From an uncultured Verrucomicrobiales bacterium (GTDB lineage Bacteria > Verrucomicrobiota > Verrucomicrobiia > Verrucomicrobiales > Akkermansiaceae): a DNA stretch of 64,000 nt. Below the pieces are notes generated by a model. That model did not search any database and had not been told where the DNA came from. It saw only the letters and a program-made list of their open reading frames with translations. Shown one piece after another: positions 46,507-55,757 of this stretch; position 1 is the first letter of the stretch, and each line of letters starts with the position of its first letter. The position numbers were made by a program, and so were the translations under genes. Location: positions 29,261 to 93,260 of the forward strand of contig CALGJQ010000027.1 in assembly GCA_937928545.1 (NCBI GenBank), in the 5' to 3' direction.

Positions 46507-47400
46507 ATGTCTTACCTCGAAATCGATAACGCCTCGGTCTCCTTCGGCCCAGTCTCCAACCGCACCCACGTCCTTTCCGATATCAACCTTTCGGTCAAAG
46601 AAAACGAATTCATTGCCGTCATTGGCTTCTCCGGTGCGGGAAAGTCCACTCTCATGTCTCTCCTCGCAGGCCTGCAAGTGCCAACGACCGGCGAAGTCCG
46701 CATGAACGGGAAGCTCATCAAGGAACCTGGCCCCGACCTCGGTATGATGTTCCAAAACTACTCCCTCCTCCCCTGGCTTACCGTCAATGAGAACATCCGA
46801 CTCGCCGTCAAAACGGTCTTTCCAAAGCTCTCTAAAAAAGAAATCACAGAGAAGATCGGTCACTACGTCGACATGGTGAAACTCTCCCACGCCGGTGACA
46901 AACTCCCGCACGAACTCTCCGGCGGCATGCGTCAACGTGCCTCTCTCGCCCGCACCCTTTCGCTCGATCCGAAGGTTCTCCTTCTCGACGAACCCCTCTC
47001 TGCCCTTGACGCCCTCACCCGCTCCGAGCTTCAAGATCAAATCCTCAACATTTGGGAGAGCGACAAGCGCACCGTCGTCATGATTACCAATGATGTCGAC
47101 GAAGCCGTCCTCATGGCTGATCGCATTGTCCCACTCACCATGGGCCCAAAAGCCACCCTCGCCGAACCCTACCTCGTAGAAATGGAGCGCCCACGCGAAC
47201 GCCAAACCCTCAACGACCATCCCCAGTTCAAGCGGCTCAAATCTGAGATCACCAACTACATGATGGGCATCAGCAAGGACTCCCGCGAAACGCGCGACGA
47301 CATCACTCCCATGCCCGATATCCGACCAAAAGACTTCTCCCTGCCCAGCGCAGGCATCCGTCTCAAAAACAAAGTCTCTCAACCCACCTCTGCAGCCTAA
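46507..47400 (+). CDS. nrtC: Nitrate ABC transporter ATPase (NrtC/D type)
   Basis: 297 residues. Walker [10 protein letters not shown] (about 38-46), signature [13 protein letters not shown] (about 138-150), Walker [13 protein letters not shown] (about 159-170). It lacks the C-terminal NrtA-like domain of cyanobacterial NrtC. First of two ATPases, 12 bp from the next; a heterodimer with NrtD is likely. Confidence 0.88.
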   Translation: MSYLEIDNASVSFGPVSNRTHVLSDINLSVKENEFIAVIGFSGAGKSTLMSLLAGLQVPTTGEVRMNGKLIKEPGPDLGMMFQNYSLLPWLTVNENIRLAVKTVFPKLSKKEITEKIGHYVDMVKLSHAGDKLPHELSGGMRQRASLARTLSLDPKVLLLDEPLSALDALTRSELQDQILNIWESDKRTVVMITNDVDEAVLMADRIVPLTMGPKATLAEPYLVEMERPRERQTLNDHPQFKRLKSEITNYMMGISKDSRETRDDITPMPDIRPKDFSLPSAGIRLKNKVSQPTSAA

Positions 47401-47412
47401 GCACACCGGCCC

Positions 47413-48315
47413 ATGTCCACCACCGCTCTTCCCCGCGCCGTCGAGATCTACAATCTTGTCAAAGAATACCCGAATCCATATGGCGATGACTTCCGCGTCG
47501 TTGAAAATTTCAACCTCAACATTCAGGAAGGAGAATTCATCTCCCTCATCGGCCATTCCGGATGTGGGAAATCCACCGTCCTCACCATGCTTGCCGGGCT
47601 TAACGAAATCTCCGATGGCGGCATCATCGTCGGCAAAAAGGAAATCGATAGCCCCGGCCCCGACCGCGCCGTCGTCTTCCAGGCCCCCTGTCTCATGCCC
47701 TGGCTCAACGCCTTTCAAAACGTGATGCTTGGCGTCAAGAACGTCTATCCCCACGCCACCAAAGCGGAACGCAAACAAATCGTGGAACACTCCCTCTCGG
47801 TCGTCGGCCTCGCCGACGCCATGAAGAAATACCCGCGCGAACTCTCCGGCGGACTGCAACAACGCGTTGGCATCGCCCGCGCCATCGCCCTCCAACCAAA
47901 AGTCCTCCTCCTCGACGAGCCCTTCGGCCGACTCGACTCACTCACCCGCATGGAACTGCAGGACGTCATCATTGACATCCTCGCCCGCGAAAAGCTCACC
48001 GCCATGATCGTCACCCACGATGTCGATGAAGCCGTCTTCATGGCCGACCGCTGCGTCATGATGTCAAATGGCCCCAAAGCTGGCGTCGGTGAGATTCTCG
48101 AAATCGGCTTCCCTCGTCCCCGCAATCGCGTCGAAGTATTCCAAGACCCAAAATTCTTCGAATACCGCGAACACCTCCTCGCCTTCCTCGAACAACGCGC
48201 CCACTTTAAGGGCTCCAGCCGCACTTTTTCGAACGGAGACACCATGGGCTACTGTGACATCATCGGGGAAGAACTTGAAAAAACCGCGACCGCTCGGGCA
48301 TCTTCGGTTGCCTAA
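47413..48315 (+). CDS. nrtD: Nitrate ABC transporter ATPase (NrtD type)
   Basis: 300 residues. Walker [10 protein letters not shown], signature [13 protein letters not shown] and Walker [16 protein letters not shown], with the extra C-terminal segment [20 protein letters not shown] typical of NrtD/TauB-like ATPases. Paired with the preceding ATPase. Confidence 0.88.
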   Translation: MSTTALPRAVEIYNLVKEYPNPYGDDFRVVENFNLNIQEGEFISLIGHSGCGKSTVLTMLAGLNEISDGGIIVGKKEIDSPGPDRAVVFQAPCLMPWLNAFQNVMLGVKNVYPHATKAERKQIVEHSLSVVGLADAMKKYPRELSGGLQQRVGIARAIALQPKVLLLDEPFGRLDSLTRMELQDVIIDILAREKLTAMIVTHDVDEAVFMADRCVMMSNGPKAGVGEILEIGFPRPRNRVEVFQDPKFFEYREHLLAFLEQRAHFKGSSRTFSNGDTMGYCDIIGEELEKTATARASSVA

Positions 48316-48406
48316 GACATTCGTTGGCCCCTCTATGAATCGAAATCATCCCTAAGAGGATTGTTTCATCTCACACTTGGCATTGGCCCCGCTTTGCCTT
48401 CGGAGC

Positions 48407-49681
48407 ATGAAATTTAGCACCACACTCACTAGCCTCCTCTTTGCTGGGTCATCTCTCTTTAGTTTATCGGGCGAACCTATCGGAACGGAAACCCCTCTCC
48501 CAGGGGGCCCTCTCCCAACGACTGACACTCCGGACTTCCTCAGCAAAGTCAAATTCAGCGGCCACATCACGACTCGATACGAATTCCGCGAGACCGATCC
48601 GCTCGATGCTTCACACGCCCTCACCGCTCGCGCCCGCATCGGCATGACTCTTGGTGAGTTCAATGGCTTCTCAGCCTTCGTCGAAGGTGAAGGCACCGAA
48701 GCGATCGTCGATGACTTCCGCAGTAACCCCACCGGCAATCAATCGACTAGTCCTTACGTTGTCGGAAACTCCGTCATTGGTGACCCCAACAATGCCGAAC
48801 TAAACCAAGCTTATTTAAAATACGCGAAAGACGGCTTCCTCGTCCAAGTTGGTCGCCAACGCATCATTCGCAACTCCGCCGCCTTCATCGGAAACGTCGG
48901 CTGGAGACAGAACGAACAAACCTACGACGCCGCGCAAATCGGCTACAAAAACGACCTCTTTTCAGCCAGCTACGTCTACTCAGATCGCGTCCAACGCATC
49001 TTTGGTAATGACGCCAACGACGCCCTCCCCGGACCTCCCCTCCATGACTTCGAAGGAGACTTCCACATGCTCGACTTCAGCTACAAAGCCGACTTCGGTG
49101 ATGTCGGTGGATACGCCTACCTCCTCGATGTCGATAACAACGGCAACGTCGGCAAAAGCAATACCTATGGAGCCTTCGGAACCTTCAACGGCTTCTACGC
49201 AGAAGTGGCCTTCCAAGATGGCACCAGCGGAAAAGCGGGGGGCGACTATGACGCGATCTACGCTCACTTAAAGTACACCAAGAAGGTCAGCGGAATGACT
49301 CTCATGGGTGGAGTCGAATACCTCGGCGATGAGTTCAAAACTCCCTTCGCCACCGTCCACGCCTATAATGGATTTGCCGACGCCTTTATCCTCCAGCGCA
49401 TCGGCCTCAACAACGGCCCCGGCGGCAACTACAACGGCATCACCGACCTCTACCTCGGCATGGTCAAACCCGGCCTCCCCGGCGGCATCACCATGAAGGG
49501 CTTCCTCCACTACTACCTCGATGGTGATCTTGAAAAGACATACGGCTACGAAGCCGACCTCGTCCTCGCCAAAAAGTTTAACGACAACCTCACCGGACTC
49601 CTCAAAGCCGCCTACTTCGTCGGCGATGATTTCTACAACGACATCAAGCAAGTCTCCGTCCAGCTCGACTACAAGTTCTAG
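48407..49681 (+). CDS. Outer-membrane porin, alginate-export-like family
   Basis: 424 residues from ATG 48407, with a signal peptide (MKFSTTLTSLLFAGSSLFSL). The body alternates aromatic and Gly/Asp-rich strands (KFSGHITTRYEFRETDP, LVQVGRQRIIRNSAAFIGN) and ends VSVQLDYKF with the terminal Phe of outer-membrane beta barrels. It resembles alginate-export/DUF1302-like porins. Its place after nrtABCD suggests anion passage for nitrate. Confidence 0.8.
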   Translation: MKFSTTLTSLLFAGSSLFSLSGEPIGTETPLPGGPLPTTDTPDFLSKVKFSGHITTRYEFRETDPLDASHALTARARIGMTLGEFNGFSAFVEGEGTEAIVDDFRSNPTGNQSTSPYVVGNSVIGDPNNAELNQAYLKYAKDGFLVQVGRQRIIRNSAAFIGNVGWRQNEQTYDAAQIGYKNDLFSASYVYSDRVQRIFGNDANDALPGPPLHDFEGDFHMLDFSYKADFGDVGGYAYLLDVDNNGNVGKSNTYGAFGTFNGFYAEVAFQDGTSGKAGGDYDAIYAHLKYTKKVSGMTLMGGVEYLGDEFKTPFATVHAYNGFADAFILQRIGLNNGPGGNYNGITDLYLGMVKPGLPGGITMKGFLHYYLDGDLEKTYGYEADLVLAKKFNDNLTGLLKAAYFVGDDFYNDIKQVSVQLDYKF

Positions 49682-49720
49682 ATCACCCGAATCACCTCGC
49701 TGAAACCCTAACTAAAAAAG

Positions 49721-49749
49721 ATTCTCCCTTTCGAGGGAGAATTTTTTTG
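49721..49749 (+). terminator. Rho-independent terminator after the porin gene
   Basis: ATTCTCCCT (49721-49729), tetraloop TTCG, AGGGAGAAT (49734-49742), followed by a T-run. The porin gene is thus the likely 3' end of the nrtBCD transcript. Confidence 0.92.
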
Positions 49750-49813
49750 CCTAGGAAGATAGCATGAATTCCCCTCACCTATTCTGGCTCTCTTTCTGCT
49801 GCCTTGAGATCTT

Positions 49814-50674
49814 GTGATCCTAAAAACACTCCTCACCCTTAGCGCGGGCCTTACCTTGCTACACGCCCAAACCCAAAAAAACTCGCTTGGGATCACCATG
49901 GTCACCATCAAACCAGGGGCCTTCACCATGGGCAGCCCTGACAGCGAAAAGGGCCATCAAAAAGATGAAAAACAACGGGAAGTCACACTCACCAAACCTT
50001 TCTCCGTCGCCTCTACCGAAATCACTCAGAAACAATGGTTCACCCTCATGGGCACCACCTTTGAAGACCTCATCAACAAACAACGCGGCCCTCTTGGACG
50101 AGGTGCCAAACTCTCCTCCACCCCCTCCGCAACCGGAGACGAAGAGCCCATGTGCTTTGTCAATTGGCAAGACGCCCTCGATTTCTGTGAAGCCCTCACC
50201 AAGAAAGAACAGGCCGACGGCTCCCTTCCCGCCGATAAAAAATACACCCTCCCCTCAGAGGCTCAGTGGGAATATGCCTGCCGTGCTGGCACTTCTTCCG
50301 TCTTCGGAACTGGCAATACCCTCACCAGTAAGGATGCCAACTTCTACGGGAAACTCCCCTATGGCACCACAGAACTGGGAGAGTATCGCAAAAAGACCAT
50401 CCCTGTTGCCTCTCTTCCCCCAAACCCCTGGGGACTCCATGACATGCATGGAAATGTCTATGAATGGTGCCTCGATTGGTATGAAGAATCTCCTACTACC
50501 ACCACCGATCCTGTAGGCCCCGACACAGGAGATAGCCGGATCATTCGCGGAGGAGCTTGGGATCGTAAATCAACCAGCTGTCGCTCCGCATATCGTTATA
50601 GTCGTGATCCAAATCGTCGCGCTCATAACATTGGCTTCCGAATTGTCCTCGTCACCACTCAGAGCGAAAAGTGA
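49814..50674 (+). CDS. SUMF1/FGE-like domain protein, probably not a formylglycine generator
   Basis: 286 residues, GTG start, with a signal-like N-terminus (ILKTLLTLSAGLTLLHAQ). SUMF1 landmarks: PGAFTMGSP, LPSEAQWEYACRAGT, NPWGLHDMHGNVYEWCLDWY and RIIRGGAWDRKSTSCRSAYR. In true FGE the last block has two active-site cysteines; here one is present (STSC) and the second position is Ala. It more likely belongs to the non-FGE group of secreted SUMF1 proteins. Its role in the nitrate cluster is unclear. Confidence 0.82.
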   Translation: MILKTLLTLSAGLTLLHAQTQKNSLGITMVTIKPGAFTMGSPDSEKGHQKDEKQREVTLTKPFSVASTEITQKQWFTLMGTTFEDLINKQRGPLGRGAKLSSTPSATGDEEPMCFVNWQDALDFCEALTKKEQADGSLPADKKYTLPSEAQWEYACRAGTSSVFGTGNTLTSKDANFYGKLPYGTTELGEYRKKTIPVASLPPNPWGLHDMHGNVYEWCLDWYEESPTTTTDPVGPDTGDSRIIRGGAWDRKSTSCRSAYRYSRDPNRRAHNIGFRIVLVTTQSEK

Positions 50675-50747
50675 ACCGTTCATTGAAAACATGAAATAGA
50701 GACCTCGCACATGGACCACTGACTGCTCCAAACCGCCATGAAAAAAT

Positions 50748-52757
50748 ATGGCGGGGAAATTCCAGAGCCTTAGCAAGGCGCGTTTACCGAAAAAGCACAA
50801 GCCCGTCCCAAAAGGGACCCAGCTTGTGATTGTCGGCAACGGCATGGTTGGTGCGAAATTTTGTGAAGAACTCGTCAACTTAGGGCTTCACACCACTCTA
50901 AATATTCAGGTCATTGGTGAAGAACCTCGACCCGCTTACAACCGCGTCCGACTCTCAACCTACGTTGACAACCGAAGCCCCGACACCCTCGAAATTCTCC
51001 CCACAACTTGGTACGAGGAACATCAGATTTCACTCACCACCGGCGTGCGAGTTGAAAGCATCCAGCGAGAGGAAAAGACCCTCAAACTCTCGGATGATTC
51101 CTCGATCAACTACGACATCCTCGTCCTTGCCACAGGCTCTCGCCCTTTTGTCCCTCCTATCCCCGGCTTAGACCATCCTTCCGTCTTCTGCTACCGGACC
51201 ATCGAAGATCTCGACCAAATCATCGAACACGCCGCAGAAAAATCCTCAGCCACCGTCATCGGCGGAGGCCTTCTAGGAATCGAAGCAGCCCAAGCTCTCA
51301 CCTCCCTCGATCTGAAAGCCCACATCATCGAGCGGGCGAACTTCCTCATGCCTCAGCAACTCACTGAGACCGCAGGAAATCTCCTTCGCGATCAGGTCGA
51401 ACAGCAGGGCATCAAGGTTCATACCGGGATTCAAAATACCCAAGTCTCTCCAAACGGAAATGAGCTAAACCTCACTCTTGATGAGAAAGAAACCATCACC
51501 ACGGACTTAGTCCTTGTCTCCGCCGGAATCATTCCCAACAGCGAACTCGCCGAAGCCGCCGAACTCCCTACCGGTGTTCGTGGCGGCATCGTGGTCAGCG
51601 ATGATCTAGAGACCGACGACCCCGCCATCTTCGCCATTGGAGAATGTGCTCTCCTTCACGGAAGAGTCTACGGACTCGTCGCCCCCGGCAATATGATGGC
51701 CAAGCACCTTGCTAGCCGACTCGCCGGAAAAAAGCAGAGCCCTCTAGCACCTCTCGACCTATCGACCCGCCTCAAAATGCTCGGAGTCGATGTCGTCACC
51801 ATCGGCGCCCCCCTGCAAGAAGGTCGCCGACTCGAATTCTCAGGCGACAACAACTACCGCACCCTGCTCTTAGATCGCAAAGGTCGCCTCACCGGAGCTC
51901 TCGCAGTCGGAACTTGGGAAGAAAATAGCCGCATCCACGAGGCCTTCCTCCAAGGCACTCGCATCTCCAGAAAGCAAGAACGCTACTTCACTGCCGAAGG
52001 AATCGTCTTCCCCGGAGCCAAGATCGAGGACCCCAGCCTCTGGGCCGAAACCCGCATGGTCTGCAACTGCACCTCCACTCCTAAGAAGGAAATCATGGCC
52101 TGCCTCGCGCGCTGCCAAAACGACCCCGACCGCGTTGCCAGCGCTACCGGAGCCTCCACCGTTTGCGGATCCTGTCGCCCCCTCCTCGAGCAACTCTGCG
52201 GAACCATCCCCTCCTCTTCCGTCAAAAAGAAGAGCGTCACTGGGCTCCTCGCCATCTCCATCATCTCTCTCGGGCTCGTTGGCTACGCCCTCGCCGCTCC
52301 CCCTGCTCAGATGGCCAGCTCGGTCGAATCCTTCTGGCACCAAGTCGATCAACTTTGGCGCGACAATATCCTGAAACAGATTTCCGGCTACACCCTCACC
52401 GCCATCTTCGTCATCGGACTCCTCATTTCGATGCGTAAACGCCTCTCCTGGTTCAAATGGGGCGACTTTGCCAACTGGCGCTTCTTCCACTCTGCCTTCG
52501 GCCTCACATCTCTCGGCCTCCTTTGGGCCCACACCGGATTCCACTTTGGAACCAACCTCAACTGGTGGCTCATGTTCGTCTTCGTTGCGCTCAATTTGCT
52601 CGGTGCAGTCGCAGGCATCCTCGCCGCCCTCGAAGCAAAAAACCCCACCGCACAAGCACGCCACTTGCGCCCCTATTTAACGAAAGCACACATCCTTCTC
52701 TTCTGGCCTCTCCCCATCCTCCTCACCTTCCACATTCTCTCAGTCTATCTCTACTAA
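50748..52757 (+). CDS. NasB-like FAD/[2Fe-2S] oxidoreductase fused to five membrane helices
   Basis: 669 residues. FAD motif LVIVGNGMVGAKFCEEL (about 26-42), NAD motif ATVIGGGLLGIEAAQAL (about 165-181), and a BFD-like [2Fe-2S] domain with CNCTS (near 441) and CGSC (near 476). This is the electron-input part of NirB/NasB. In place of the sirohaem domain, residues about 490-669 form five hydrophobic helices with His in the last three (FFHSAFG, WAHTGFHFG, KAHILLF, LTFHILS), suggesting b-type haem. It probably passes electrons from NAD(P)H into the membrane. It ends 4 bp before the multihaem cytochrome gene. Confidence 0.82.
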   Translation: MAGKFQSLSKARLPKKHKPVPKGTQLVIVGNGMVGAKFCEELVNLGLHTTLNIQVIGEEPRPAYNRVRLSTYVDNRSPDTLEILPTTWYEEHQISLTTGVRVESIQREEKTLKLSDDSSINYDILVLATGSRPFVPPIPGLDHPSVFCYRTIEDLDQIIEHAAEKSSATVIGGGLLGIEAAQALTSLDLKAHIIERANFLMPQQLTETAGNLLRDQVEQQGIKVHTGIQNTQVSPNGNELNLTLDEKETITTDLVLVSAGIIPNSELAEAAELPTGVRGGIVVSDDLETDDPAIFAIGECALLHGRVYGLVAPGNMMAKHLASRLAGKKQSPLAPLDLSTRLKMLGVDVVTIGAPLQEGRRLEFSGDNNYRTLLLDRKGRLTGALAVGTWEENSRIHEAFLQGTRISRKQERYFTAEGIVFPGAKIEDPSLWAETRMVCNCTSTPKKEIMACLARCQNDPDRVASATGASTVCGSCRPLLEQLCGTIPSSSVKKKSVTGLLAISIISLGLVGYALAAPPAQMASSVESFWHQVDQLWRDNILKQISGYTLTAIFVIGLLISMRKRLSWFKWGDFANWRFFHSAFGLTSLGLLWAHTGFHFGTNLNWWLMFVFVALNLLGAVAGILAALEAKNPTAQARHLRPYLTKAHILLFWPLPILLTFHILSVYLY

Positions 52758-52761
52758 CCAG

Positions 52762-54012
52762 ATGCTGAAATGGATTCTAAAGCACAAATTCTTCCTGCTC
52801 TGGCTGCTCCTTACCGCAGCCATCGGAGGATATTACTACCAACTCTTTTTCATGTCAGAGGATAAAACAGCCCTCCTTCCCGGACTCACCACTGATGGGC
52901 ACCATCAGATCGAGATGCAGTGCTCCGCCTGCCATACCGAAGAGGAAAAAGAGAACGTCTTCACCTCATCAGGCGTCCCCTCATCCGCCTGCATCAGCTG
53001 CCACGGAGAGGCCTTAGCAAAGTTCTCCGACTCTCACCCCGTTCGCAAATTCAAGAACCCAGAGAACATCATCTTCACCAGTGAGATCGACGCCCTCAAA
53101 TGTGTCACCTGCCACGTCGAGCATAACCAAAAAGTCACCGCCCCCATGGGTGTCACCGTCCCCCAAGACTTCTGCGCTCATTGTCATGAAGTCACCCTTG
53201 AGAACTTAGACTCTCACAAGGACCTCTCCTACGACACCTGCCACACCGCCGGTTGTCACAACTATCACGACAACACCGACCTCGCACCCAGCTTCCTCCT
53301 AAAGCACTACGGGGAACCAAAGCTCCTCCCAGAGTTCAAAGAGCGCCCCCTCTCCTCCGACCAACCCTGCCCCGATCCTTGGGCCTCCGCCGAATCCTGC
53401 GCAAGCTGCCACAGCGATCACATGCACGAGTTCCAAAAGGGAAAGCACGGCATGCGCCTCGCTTTTGACAATCTCTCGCCCATGCGTCCCGAGCTCGCCC
53501 GCGCCCCCATGAAGAAGTCGGCCGCCCATCTCAACATGGACTGCACCTCCTGTCACCAGCCCGAAAAACCTCAGGGCTTCGCCGCCTACAATGCCTGCAT
53601 CCAATGTCACGATGACACCCACACTCGGAACTACACCGACTCAAAGCACTTCACTCTCTGGGATGCCAGCAAGGGCGTCAGTGGTGTCTCTTGCGCCACC
53701 TGCCACATGCCCAAAGTCGAAAACGAAGGCGGCGGCTACCACGTCAGCCATGACAACTCGGCCAACCTAAAGCCCAACGAAAAAATGCTCCGTAGCGTCT
53801 GCACAGACTGCCACGGACTTCAGTTCAGCATGAACGCTCTTGCCGACCCTGAACTCATCGAAGCCAACTTCAGTCGCAACCCCACCGTGGCCCATCCCGG
53901 CATCGAATGGTCTGCCAACGCCGCCATCAAACGAGGTAACAAAGACGCGAAAAAAATCCGCGACTACCTCCAATCCCTCTCCAAAGAAAACGAGAACAAT
54001 AAAGAAAACTAA
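52762..54012 (+). CDS. Membrane-anchored multihaem cytochrome c
   Basis: 416 residues with an N-terminal helix (about 10-30) as anchor. Nine CxxCH sites: CSACH, CISCH, CVTCH, CAHCH, CASCH, CTSCH, CIQCH, CATCH, CTDCH. A tenth site, CHTAGCH, has the longer CX4CH spacing. His-rich stretches (GHHQIEMQ, HVEHNQ, HSDHMHE) can supply distal ligands. It is exported and acts in the periplasm. Directly coupled to the preceding fusion protein, it is the likely electron acceptor. The family is not one of the standard NrfA/NapC types that I can name. Confidence 0.85.
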   Translation: MLKWILKHKFFLLWLLLTAAIGGYYYQLFFMSEDKTALLPGLTTDGHHQIEMQCSACHTEEEKENVFTSSGVPSSACISCHGEALAKFSDSHPVRKFKNPENIIFTSEIDALKCVTCHVEHNQKVTAPMGVTVPQDFCAHCHEVTLENLDSHKDLSYDTCHTAGCHNYHDNTDLAPSFLLKHYGEPKLLPEFKERPLSSDQPCPDPWASAESCASCHSDHMHEFQKGKHGMRLAFDNLSPMRPELARAPMKKSAAHLNMDCTSCHQPEKPQGFAAYNACIQCHDDTHTRNYTDSKHFTLWDASKGVSGVSCATCHMPKVENEGGGYHVSHDNSANLKPNEKMLRSVCTDCHGLQFSMNALADPELIEANFSRNPTVAHPGIEWSANAAIKRGNKDAKKIRDYLQSLSKENENNKEN

Positions 54013-54019
54013 TACAACC

Positions 54020-54634
54020 ATGCATCACTCCAAATACACGCTCCTAGCATCACTCGGAATGCTCACGCTGCATTCCTGTAAATCAGAGCCGGAAGCCTCC
54101 TCCTCTTCAGAAGGAGGCTACCCAGCTGAACAAGTCGCTGAAGCCCTTTATCAAGTGCTCAAATCTGACCGAAAAGTTTACGCCCAGAAGATCGTCAACC
54201 GCCTCGTCAACAAGGAAGGCGTCATCAAAGCTCACGAAGAATGGGCCTCCGAAAAAGCCCTCCTCCTTCCCGCTCAGTTCTTCCGCGAAGGTGCCGAAGA
54301 AGTCGATAGCATCGAAGGAAAAGCCATCGACTTCACCTACTCCCTCCAGTCGAAGTGGCCTCTCAATATGGAAAACGCCAAGAAGAAAACTCCCAAGGTG
54401 GAAGAAGGACTTGCCGCCGTTTCTGATCCCGAAAACCCCCTCTACGGAGAGAAGTGGACCGGAGAAGAAGAGATCGGAGGAAAGAAATTCTTCGTCGGAA
54501 TCTATCCTGACCGTGCCGTCGCGCCCGCCTGCTGGGAATGCCACAACGATCACGAAAACCGCCAACCCGAATATCCCGAATTCAAAAAGAACGACGTCAT
54601 GGGCGGAATCGTCATCCGCATTCCCATGAACTAA
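54020..54634 (+). CDS. DUF3365 (Tll0287-like) haem lipoprotein
   Basis: 204 residues from ATG 54020, 7 bp after the multihaem gene. Lipobox LTLHSC at about 15-20. The DUF3365 body includes EEIGGKKFFVGIYPDRAVAPACWECHNDH, holding one CxxCH site (near 174), and ends VMGGIVIRIPMN. The family is thought to sense or bind redox ligands; here it probably belongs to the periplasmic electron chain. Confidence 0.83.
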   Translation: MHHSKYTLLASLGMLTLHSCKSEPEASSSSEGGYPAEQVAEALYQVLKSDRKVYAQKIVNRLVNKEGVIKAHEEWASEKALLLPAQFFREGAEEVDSIEGKAIDFTYSLQSKWPLNMENAKKKTPKVEEGLAAVSDPENPLYGEKWTGEEEIGGKKFFVGIYPDRAVAPACWECHNDHENRQPEYPEFKKNDVMGGIVIRIPMN

Positions 54635-54651
54635 GCCCATCCTGAAAGATC

Positions 54652-55038
54652 ATGAAATTCGCCTTCGTTGCCTGCCTTGCACTCGTTTCCTGCAACTCGG
54701 AAGAGTCTGCTGAAACTCCACCCACTCCTGAGAAAGAGAAAACTCCCTCTCATCCCTGGGACTTAGAACCCAGCGACTCCGCCCTTGTCGCAGGGAAACA
54801 AGTCTATCTGGACGAATGTGCAGGCTGCCACAACGAAGGCGAAGAAGGAGCGCCCGCTTTAACGAAATCAAAAGAATGGGCCAAGCGCCTTGAGCAAGGA
54901 CTTCCTGTTCTCTTTGACCACGCCATCAATGGCTTCGACGGCATGGATGGCGAAATGCCCGCTCGCGGCGGCACTCCTTCTCTCACGGACGACCAAGTCA
55001 AAAACGCGGTCCGGTTCATGGTGGAAGCCTCAAAATAA
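54652..55038 (+). CDS. Monohaem cytochrome c lipoprotein
   Basis: 128 residues. Lipobox CLALVSC near 7-13, an acidic Pro-rich linker, then a class I cytochrome c domain: haem site CAGCH (near 57) and axial-ligand region GMDGEMPARGGTPSLTDDQV with Met. Small diffusible carrier tethered to a membrane. Confidence 0.88.
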   Translation: MKFAFVACLALVSCNSEESAETPPTPEKEKTPSHPWDLEPSDSALVAGKQVYLDECAGCHNEGEEGAPALTKSKEWAKRLEQGLPVLFDHAINGFDGMDGEMPARGGTPSLTDDQVKNAVRFMVEASK

Positions 55039-55068
55039 CCCCATCAAATCTTAGCCCAAAAAATTACG

Positions 55069-55593
55069 ATGATCTCATTCCTTAAAAAACTCTTCGGCAA
55101 AAAAGAACTGCCAGAAAAAACCGAAACCGAAAAATCAAAGCCTATGACTGATGAACACCCCGCTGACCATCCTCTCACACTTGAACAAAAAATTCTCGTG
55201 CAGGAGTCTTGGGAAAAAGTAAAACCGATCTCTGATACCGCCGCAGAACTTTTCTACGGTAAGCTCTTTGAACTCGACCCCGAGCTCAAGCCCATGTTCG
55301 CCAACAGCGACATGAAAGAGCAGGGCAAGAAGCTCATGATCATGATCGGAACCGCCGTGAAAGGACTCGATACCCTTGGCGAACTCGTCCCAGCTGTCCA
55401 AAAGCTCGGAGCACGTCACGTGGGCTACGGAGTCAAAGAGTCCCACTATGAAACCGTTGGCGCAGCCCTTCTCGACACTCTTGAAAAAGGCCTCGGCGAC
55501 GACTTCACCTCTGAAGCCAAAGAAGCTTGGACCATCACCTATACCACTCTGGCCGGTGTCATGATCGAAGCCTCAGACTACAAAGCAGCCTAA
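55069..55593 (+). CDS. Single-domain globin
   Basis: 174 residues: a charged N-terminal extension (FLKKLFGKKELPEKTETEK) and a globin fold from about residue 35 (LTLEQKILVQESWEKVKPIS) to LAGVMIEASDYKA. The region FANSDMKEQGKKLMIMIG corresponds to the E helix and LGARHVGYGV (F helix) carries the proximal His. In nitrate clusters such globins often bind nitric oxide. ATG at 55144 would remove the extension. Confidence 0.88.
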   Translation: MISFLKKLFGKKELPEKTETEKSKPMTDEHPADHPLTLEQKILVQESWEKVKPISDTAAELFYGKLFELDPELKPMFANSDMKEQGKKLMIMIGTAVKGLDTLGELVPAVQKLGARHVGYGVKESHYETVGAALLDTLEKGLGDDFTSEAKEAWTITYTTLAGVMIEASDYKAA

Positions 55594-55617
55594 AGCCGCC
55601 CTAAAAAATTACCCCCG

Positions 55618-55653
55618 AAACTCCACCCCTCTCGCAGAAGGGTGGAGTTTTTT
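55618..55653 (+). terminator. Rho-independent terminator after the globin gene
   Basis: AAACTCCACCC pairs with GGGTGGAGTTT around an 11-nt loop, then TTT. It ends the electron-transfer and globin transcript; nirA follows with its own upstream region. Confidence 0.9.
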
Positions 55654-55757
55654 CACACCCCCAGATCATCACAATCACAGAGTCCATGAATCTCTCTCAT
55701 CACAAGCCCCCTAAAAGGAGAGACCTTTGGCATATAATCCGCTCTTAAACATAATCC

